20,234 nt of DNA from an uncultured Tissierellia bacterium. Its GTDB lineage: Bacteria; Bacillota; Clostridia; Tissierellales; Peptoniphilaceae. The notes below the pieces were generated by a model. That model did not search any database, was not told the DNA's origin, and saw only the letters and a list, made by a program, of their open reading frames with translations. Shown here in pieces: positions 15,810 through 20,234 of the stretch. Position 1 is the stretch's first letter, and each line of letters starts with the position of its first letter. Where the stretch lies: contig CABTYV010000024.1 in the NCBI GenBank assembly GCA_902489145.1, positions 1 through 20,234 on the forward strand, read 5' to 3'. Made by a program: the position numbers and the translations under genes.

Positions 15810-18386
15810 ATGAATTTCCAAAGTCTCAAGGTACAAAAGCGTGATGGCCGTGTGGTCCCTTATGAGCGGGAGAAGATCAAAAATGCCATGGAAAAGGCCT
15901 TTGTCCAGTACGAGGTGCCCTGTTCCGATGCGATCCTGGACGGCTTGGTGGACCAGGTAGAGGCCCGCTTTCACACCAACCAGCCCCTGACCGTGGAATC
16001 GATCCAGGATAAGGTGGAGCTGGTCCTCATGGAAGAGGAATACTACACCGTTGCCAAGGGCTATATTCTTTACCGGGAGGAGCGGCGGAAGAAACGCTCG
16101 GCCCGGTCCAAGCTGGAGTCCTACTTTCCTGAATTGCCCGAATTGCACGACATCTTTCTCAGGATCGAAGAGCGCTATACGGATCCCCAATATGACCTCC
16201 TCCGCCTCCTGATCAAGTTTGAATCCTTTTACAAGGTGGACCGCAGCGTCGAGGAGCGTCTGGACGGCCTGACGGCAGCAGCCATCGAGCTGACCGATGA
16301 GGAGGGGACCCGGTGGGAATTCATCGCTTCCTATTTCTATGATCTGGACTACAGGAGACGGCTGCGAGCCAACTGGCAGGCCCTCCTGGAGGAGGGTTCA
16401 CTTTCCACCACCTGCGCCGATCCAGACGCCCTATCCTTTGCGGAAAAGGTCCGCCTGATGCATGCGCTGGGGCTGTACGGGGATGCGGTGGTGGATACCT
16501 ATACGCGTGCGGAGCTGGATCAGGCGCAGGCCATGATGGAGGATGAGCGCGACTACCTGCTGAACTACAGCGGCTATGATCTTTTGGTCAAGCGCTACGT
16601 CATCCGCACCCATGACCTCCATCCCCTGGAGAGCCTCCAGGAGATGTATATGGGGATTGCCCTCTTCCTGGCCGTCCCGGAGGCGGCAGAAAATCGCATG
16701 GATTGGGTCCGCCGCTTCTACAATATGCTCTCCCTGCTTCAGGTGACCATGGCGACGCCCACCCTCTCCAATGCGCGCAAGCCCTTCCACCAGCTCTCCT
16801 CTTGCTTTATCGATACCGTCCCGGATGATTTGCAGGGCATCTACAAGTCCATCTCCAATTTTGCCAATGTCTCCAAGTTCGGGGGCGGCATGGGCCTCTA
16901 TTTCGGCAAGGTGCGGGCGCAGGGCTCCGATATTCGGGGCTTCCAGGGGGCTGCCGGCGGGATCATCCGCTGGGTCCGCCTGGCCAATGACACTGCAGTC
17001 GCCGTCGACCAGCTGGGCGTCCGCCAGGGCGCCTGCGCCTGCTATCTGGATGTGTGGCACAAGGATGTGCCGGAGTTCCTGCAGATTCGGACCAACAACG
17101 GCGATGATCGGATGAAGGCACACGATATTTTCCCCGCCATCTGCTATCCCGATTACTTCTGGCAGCAGGTGGAAACCAATATGGAGGGGCAATGGGGCCT
17201 GCTCGATCCGCATGAGGTCCTGGTCAAAAAAGGCTATGCCCTGGAGGATCACTTTGGAGAGGATTGGACTCAAAAATATCTGGAGTGCATCGCCGATGAA
17301 ACGATTGAAAAACGCTGGATCCCCATCAAGGAAATGGTCCGCCTGATTATCCGCTCCCTGGTTGAGACCGGCACGCCCTTCGCCTTCAACCGGGATATCG
17401 TCAACCGGGCCAATCCGAACAAGGACAAGGGCATCATCTACTGCTCCAACCTCTGCACGGAGATTGCGCAAAACATGTCCGCCTCCACCATTGTCTCGGA
17501 GTCCATCGAGACCGCCGACGGAGAGGTCGTGGTCGTGGAGCGGATGCGCCCCGGCGATTATGTGGTCTGCAATCTCGCCTCGGTCAACCTGGGCAAGATC
17601 GATGTCAATGATCCCCAGGCCTTTGAGGAGGTGACCCGTGCCTCCGTTCGAGCGCTGGATAACGTGATCGAAATGAACTACTTCCCCGTGCCGGCGGCCA
17701 AAATCAACAACGCCAACTACCGGCCCATTGGCCTGGGCGTATCGGGCTATCATCATATGCTGGCCAACCACCATATCTTCTGGGAATCCGAGGACCATCT
17801 CACATTCGTGGACCGGGTCTTCGAGGACCTCAACTACTATGCCATCAAGGCCTCCATGGAAAATGCCAAAGAAAAGGGCGCCTATCCCAACTTCAAGGGC
17901 TCGGAATGGGAGAAGGGGACCTATTTCACCGACCGGGGCTACCGGTCCGAGCGCTGGCAGGCCCTGGCCCGGGACGTGCATGAATTTGGCCTCCGCAACG
18001 GCTATCTTCTCGCCGTCGCCCCCACCTCCTCAACCTCGATCGTGGCTGGCACCTCGCCCGGCATTGACCCCATCATGAACCGTTTCTTCTATGATGAAAA
18101 GAAGAACGGCCTCATCCCCCGCGTGGCGCCGGATCTGAGCCTGGACAACCTGGTCTACTACAAGCCCGCCCACCAGCTCGATCAATCCTGGTCCATCAAG
18201 GCCGCCGGTGTTCGCACCCGCCACATTGACCAGGCCAGCTCCATGAACCTTTATATCACCAACGACTTCACCTTCCGGGAGATCCTCTCCCTCTATCTGG
18301 AGGCCTACCACGAAGGCGTGAAGACCATCTACTATATCCGCTCCAAGTCTCTAGAAGTGGAGGAATGCGAATCCTGCAGCCTATAG
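15810..18386 (+). CDS. nrdA: Class I ribonucleoside-diphosphate reductase, alpha subunit
   Basis: This is the catalytic subunit that reduces ribonucleoside diphosphates to deoxyribonucleotides; it works with NrdB. An N-terminal ATP-cone (residues ~4-95, KVQKRDGRVVPYEREKI) provides dATP/ATP activity control. Active-site residues are visible: redox pair C332 (SSCF) and C587 (VVCNLAS), and the triad N547-x-C549-x-E551 (NLCTE). The radical-path tyrosines are Y841-Y842 and the C-terminal shuttle cysteines are C853 and C856 (ECESCSL). The chosen ATG follows AAGGAG at 5 nt and gives 858 residues. Earlier in-frame starts (TTG 15729, ATG 15792) lack a ribosome binding site and precede the conserved region. 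It is longer than E. coli NrdA (761). nrdB follows after 466 bp. Confidence 0.96.
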   Translation: MNFQSLKVQKRDGRVVPYEREKIKNAMEKAFVQYEVPCSDAILDGLVDQVEARFHTNQPLTVESIQDKVELVLMEEEYYTVAKGYILYREERRKKRSARSKLESYFPELPELHDIFLRIEERYTDPQYDLLRLLIKFESFYKVDRSVEERLDGLTAAAIELTDEEGTRWEFIASYFYDLDYRRRLRANWQALLEEGSLSTTCADPDALSFAEKVRLMHALGLYGDAVVDTYTRAELDQAQAMMEDERDYLLNYSGYDLLVKRYVIRTHDLHPLESLQEMYMGIALFLAVPEAAENRMDWVRRFYNMLSLLQVTMATPTLSNARKPFHQLSSCFIDTVPDDLQGIYKSISNFANVSKFGGGMGLYFGKVRAQGSDIRGFQGAAGGIIRWVRLANDTAVAVDQLGVRQGACACYLDVWHKDVPEFLQIRTNNGDDRMKAHDIFPAICYPDYFWQQVETNMEGQWGLLDPHEVLVKKGYALEDHFGEDWTQKYLECIADETIEKRWIPIKEMVRLIIRSLVETGTPFAFNRDIVNRANPNKDKGIIYCSNLCTEIAQNMSASTIVSESIETADGEVVVVERMRPGDYVVCNLASVNLGKIDVNDPQAFEEVTRASVRALDNVIEMNYFPVPAAKINNANYRPIGLGVSGYHHMLANHHIFWESEDHLTFVDRVFEDLNYYAIKASMENAKEKGAYPNFKGSEWEKGTYFTDRGYRSERWQALARDVHEFGLRNGYLLAVAPTSSTSIVAGTSPGIDPIMNRFFYDEKKNGLIPRVAPDLSLDNLVYYKPAHQLDQSWSIKAAGVRTRHIDQASSMNLYITNDFTFREILSLYLEAYHEGVKTIYYIRSKSLEVEECESCSL

Positions 18387-18404
18387 CCAGGTAGCGGTGA
18401 ACTT

Positions 18405-18441
18405 AAAAGAGCACCCGGACGATTGACCGGGTGCTCTTTTT
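18405..18441 (+). terminator. Intrinsic terminator after nrdA
   Basis: A perfect 14-bp stem, AAAAGAGCACCCGG (18405-18418) with CCGGGTGCTCTTTT (18427-18440), has an 8-nt loop and ends in a T-run 18 bp after the nrdA stop. It should stop most nrdA transcripts before nrdB, so nrdB likely has its own promoter. On the other strand it also ends in a U-run. Confidence 0.88.
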
Positions 18442-18506
18442 AAATTTCTTTTCAGTTTTTTGGCCTTTTTCTCCCTCAGCCTATTTTTCGCTCAATAGCA
18501 ACCCCA

Positions 18507-18773
18507 TTAGGGTTCCCGTTTTGTGGTGAATACAAAATCGACCAGACCATAGGCGCTCAACTGGCGCAAGGGCAAGCCCTCCATGCCTTTCCTTTCTAAC
18601 TGCGCGCTAATTGCTTGATCCACCTTTTCCAAGGGAATAGACATCGACTTCACGAAACAAAATTGGTCCTGTCCGTTCGTAACCAGATCAACCATTGGAA
18701 AAAAATAGAGGGAGAGCTTCTTACCTGCTTCTTTTTTTAAATCCAACGAACGCTTCGTATATAATAGACACAA
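18507..18773 (-). CDS. Doubtful small ORF antisense to the nrdB leader
   Basis: This is an 88-codon open frame that begins at TTG and has no ribosome binding site. The next in-frame ATG (18695) also lacks one. The translation is not obviously spurious: the C-terminal half (for example SMSIPLEKVDQAISAQLERK, then GLPLRQLSAYGLVDFVF) has a normal composition. However, third-position G+C is only about half, well below neighbouring genes, and the 5' end crosses the probable nrdB -10 box. It may be a decayed gene, a real species-specific small protein, or chance. I recognise no family. Confidence 0.27.
   Translation of the reverse strand: MCLLYTKRSLDLKKEAGKKLSLYFFPMVDLVTNGQDQFCFVKSMSIPLEKVDQAISAQLERKGMEGLPLRQLSAYGLVDFVFTTKREP
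18737..18765 (+). promoter_or_regulatory. Probable nrdB promoter
   Basis: A perfect -10 TATAAT (18760-18765) is preceded, 17 bp upstream, by the weak -35-like TTAAAT (18737-18742). It lies 87 bp before the nrdB start and downstream of the nrdA terminator, as expected if nrdB is transcribed separately. Confidence 0.5.
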
Positions 18774-18776
18774 ACG

Positions 18777-18816
18777 GTGGCGATCGATTGTCCGATACGC
18801 AAGCCTTCATCGCCAC
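18777..18816 (+). promoter_or_regulatory. Inverted repeat in the nrdB leader
   Basis: GTGGCGAT (18777-18784) and ATCGCCAC (18809-18816) are perfect complements 24 nt apart. They start just after the expected transcription start of the 18760 -10 box and end 36 nt before the nrdB ATG. They could form a leader hairpin or bind a regulator. The sequence does not resemble a NrdR box. Confidence 0.4.
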
Positions 18817-18852
18817 ACGGGCGCTCGTAACCGAACTAGAAAGGAAATACTG

Positions 18853-19896
18853 ATGGACGACATCAAGAAAAAGCCGCTCTATAACCCCGATGGAGACATC
18901 TCACTGACCGCTCGCCGCATGGTCAATGGAGATACCACCAATTTGAACGATTTTAACAATTTGAAATATGAATGGACCTCAGACTGGTACCGTCAGGCCA
19001 TGAACAACTTCTGGATTCCGGAGGAGATCAACCTGGCCCAGGACAAAAAACAGTATCCCAATCTTCCGGAGCCAGAGCGAATCGCCTATGACAAGGTCCT
19101 CTCCTTCCTCATCTTCCTGGACTCCATTCAATCCACCAACCTGCCCAACGTATCCGACTATATCACGGCCAATGAGGTCAATCTCTGCCTGCATATCCAA
19201 ACCTACCAGGAGTGCATCCATTCCCAGTCCTATTCTTATATGCTCGATTCGATCTGCGAACCGGACAAGCGGGACGAAATCCTCTATCTCTACCGGGATG
19301 ACGACTTCCTGGCCAAGCGAAACAAGTACATTGGCGACATTTACAATGATTTCCAGGAGGACAAATCGGCCCACAACTTCATGCGCGTACTCGTCGCCAA
19401 TTACATCCTGGAAGGGGTCTACTTCTATTCCGGCTTTATGTTTTTCTACAATCTCGCCCGCAATGGCCGCATGACTGGCTCCGCCCAGCAGATTCGTTAC
19501 ATCAACCGAGATGAAAACACCCATCTCTGGCTCTTCCGCAACATCCTCATGGAGCTGCGCAAAGAGGAGCCGGATATGTTCACCCCTGAACTGGAGGAAG
19601 AGTATCGCGCCATGATCAAGGAGGGTGCGGAGCAGGAAATTGCCTGGGGCAAATATGTCATTGGCAATAATATCCAGGGACTCAACGAATCCATGGTCGA
19701 GGATTACATCCAATACCTGGCCAATAAGCGGGCCGACGACATTGGCCTGGCCCCCCTCTACGAGGGTCATCGGGAGGAGCCCGACTCCATGAGGTGGGTT
19801 TCCAACTACTCTAACGCCAATATGATCAAAACCGATTTCTTTGAAGCCCGCTCCACCGCCTACGCCAAATCTGGCGCTCTGGTCGACGATCTCTAA
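18853..19896 (+). CDS. nrdB: Class I ribonucleotide reductase, beta (radical) subunit
   Basis: This ferritin-like subunit generates the tyrosyl radical that NrdA uses. All metal ligands of the classic Tyr-radical type are present: D90 (FLDSIQS), E120 and H123 in the QECIHSQSY motif, E187 (YILEGVYFYSGF), and E221 and H224 (RDENTHLW). The radical tyrosine is Y127, the Y of QECIHSQSY, so this is not a Tyr-less type Ic. Length, 347 residues, is normal. Radical formation in this class needs O2 or an oxidant-derived step, so the enzyme fits aerobic or microaerobic growth. Iron versus manganese use cannot be told from sequence, and no nrdI or nrdH gene is adjacent. The start follows AGAAAGGA. Confidence 0.95.
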   Translation: MDDIKKKPLYNPDGDISLTARRMVNGDTTNLNDFNNLKYEWTSDWYRQAMNNFWIPEEINLAQDKKQYPNLPEPERIAYDKVLSFLIFLDSIQSTNLPNVSDYITANEVNLCLHIQTYQECIHSQSYSYMLDSICEPDKRDEILYLYRDDDFLAKRNKYIGDIYNDFQEDKSAHNFMRVLVANYILEGVYFYSGFMFFYNLARNGRMTGSAQQIRYINRDENTHLWLFRNILMELRKEEPDMFTPELEEEYRAMIKEGAEQEIAWGKYVIGNNIQGLNESMVEDYIQYLANKRADDIGLAPLYEGHREEPDSMRWVSNYSNANMIKTDFFEARSTAYAKSGALVDDL

Positions 19897-19977
19897 AGCT
19901 CTGAAAGGTGATCTGGGCGGGCGCCTGGGGCTGGCGGGCGGAGGCTGGACTGGCCCGGCGGGCGCCGGACGTGCGGC

Positions 19978-20025
19978 CGCCCCTCCGAAACGGCATTTCA
20001 TATCGGAGGGGCGACGAAGTCGCCC
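19978..20025. repeat. Two overlapping, mutually exclusive GC-rich hairpins
   Basis: CGCCCCTCCGA (19978-19988) pairs with TCGGAGGGGCG (20003-20013), 11 bp with a 14-nt loop. The right arm shares bases with a second hairpin, GGGCGAC (20009-20015) with GTCGCCC (20019-20025) and loop GAA. Both cannot form at once. This looks like a dispersed palindromic (REP-like) intergenic element; similar GGGCGAC/GTCGCCC palindromes are, from memory and unchecked, common in intergenic DNA of gut Clostridia. Confidence 0.5.
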
Positions 20026-20066
20026 TACCCTATTGGGCTTTGTTCCTTTATGTCTCTGCTGACCGG

Positions 20067-20234
20067 AGGTGTAGAGGAAAATAGGGGGGTAGCTATTTTC
20101 CTCTACACCTTTTTGGGGAAAATGGCGGAAAGTGGAGAGGGAAAAGAAGGGGGAGCCATTTTTCTCTCCACTTTTTTTTACAAAATTTACCTAAAAGTAG
20201 AAGAAAAAAAGGGGGGGCCCCGTTTTCCCTCCAC
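20067..20234. repeat. Tandem array of related hairpins with poly-G loops, cut by window end
   Basis: Unit 1 is a perfect 18-bp stem (20067-20084 with 20093-20110) built on GTGTAGAGG/CCTCTACAC, with a G-rich loop, then TTTT. Unit 2 has an 11-bp perfect stem (20129-20139 with 20164-20174) built on GTGGAGAG/CTCTCCAC, extended by two G-T and three A-T pairs; its loop holds GGGGG and T8 follows. Unit 3 starts with GTAGAAG at 20197, has G7 at 20211-20217 and ends in CCTCCAC at the window edge; its stem is imperfect. The left arms start at 20069, 20132 and 20197 (steps of 63 and 65), and the CTnCAC ends of the right arms are 63 apart. No known element is recognised. Confidence 0.65.

Larger units (their letters stand above)
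18387..18852. other. nrdA-nrdB spacer
   Basis: This 466-bp interval separates two genes that are usually adjacent. It holds the nrdA terminator, an open but doubtful minus-strand frame (18507-18773), a probable nrdB promoter (-10 at 18760-18765) and an inverted repeat in the nrdB leader (18777-18816). Its A+T content is visibly higher than in the flanking genes. I looked for a NrdR box (consensus like ACACWATATATWGTGT) and found no good match. Confidence 0.7.
19897..20234. other. Gene-free, structure-rich region after nrdB
   Basis: No credible gene is seen in these 338 bp. The first ~80 bp are extremely GC-rich and repeat GGCGGGCGCC at 19916-19925 and 19957-19966, with a partial copy near 19933. 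Two overlapping hairpins follow (19978-20025), then a tandem array of hairpins (20067 to the window end). No simple U-tailed terminator lies immediately after nrdB; the first stem followed by a T-run is hairpin 1 of the array. Confidence 0.75.

Noticed and set aside
16431..17981. 516-codon minus-strand ORF
   Set aside because: It is antisense to nrdA, whose active-site motifs are intact throughout. Strong G/C third-position bias in nrdA removes stop codons from the opposite frame.
18751..18775. Possible NrdR box around TATATAAT
   Set aside because: Only the central A/T core resembles the consensus; the flanking ACAC and GTGT halves are absent, so it is better read as the -10 box.
18979..20001. 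340-codon minus-strand ORF
   Set aside because: It is antisense to nrdB, with no ribosome binding site and a composition typical of a shadow frame.

Overview
The window reads as chromosomal DNA from an anaerobic, fairly GC-rich member of the Bacillota (Clostridia/Tissierellia-like). Reasons: a very large fused 2-hydroxyacyl-CoA dehydratase activase-type protein, a class A flavodiiron protein, a PF13303-type PTS membrane protein, a secreted protein with three cell-wall-binding type 2 (CWB2) repeats, and AGGAGG-type ribosome binding sites before most genes. Coding DNA is strongly G/C at third positions, which produces many long antisense shadow ORFs. I cannot name a genus. I see no tRNA, rRNA, transposase, phage gene or CRISPR array.

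Layout. (1) 1-2390, minus: the N-terminal ~800 residues of the giant activase-like protein, running off the left edge. (2) 2391-2731: a 341-bp divergent spacer with several inverted repeats and a 15-bp-period tandem repeat. (3) 2732-5656, plus: fprA (O2/NO-reducing flavodiiron protein) and gpmI (cofactor-independent phosphoglycerate mutase), closed by a strong bidirectional terminator at 5706-5745. (4) 5776-8257, minus: an EcsAB-like ABC exporter whose ATPase and permease overlap by 17 nt. (5) 8365-14048, minus: a loose run transcribed in the order EIIC-like membrane protein, 5-formyl-THF cyclo-ligase, HerA/FtsK-like ATPase, RNase Z, solo prepilin peptidase. EIIC/cyclo-ligase are joined by a TTGA overlap and HerA/rnz by a 1-nt gap. 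(6) 14265-15713, plus: the secreted CWB2 protein. (7) 15810-19896, plus: nrdA and nrdB of an aerobic class I ribonucleotide reductase, split by a 466-bp spacer with a terminator, a probable nrdB promoter, a leader hairpin and a doubtful antisense ORF. (8) 19897-20234: a gene-free tail with two overlapping GC-rich hairpins and then an array of at least two, probably three, related hairpins at a 63-65 nt period, cut by the window end.

How the parts fit. The flavodiiron protein and the class I (tyrosyl-radical, O2-dependent) ribonucleotide reductase suggest a cell that meets and tolerates some oxygen, although the activase type is oxygen-sensitive in characterised relatives. Most genes are core metabolism. 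The most unusual material is non-coding: the hairpin array at the right edge, the competing-hairpin leaders around the activase/fprA divergence, and the nrdA-nrdB spacer. Among proteins, the HerA-like ATPase coupled to rnz and the orphan EIIC coupled to a folate enzyme have the least explained roles.
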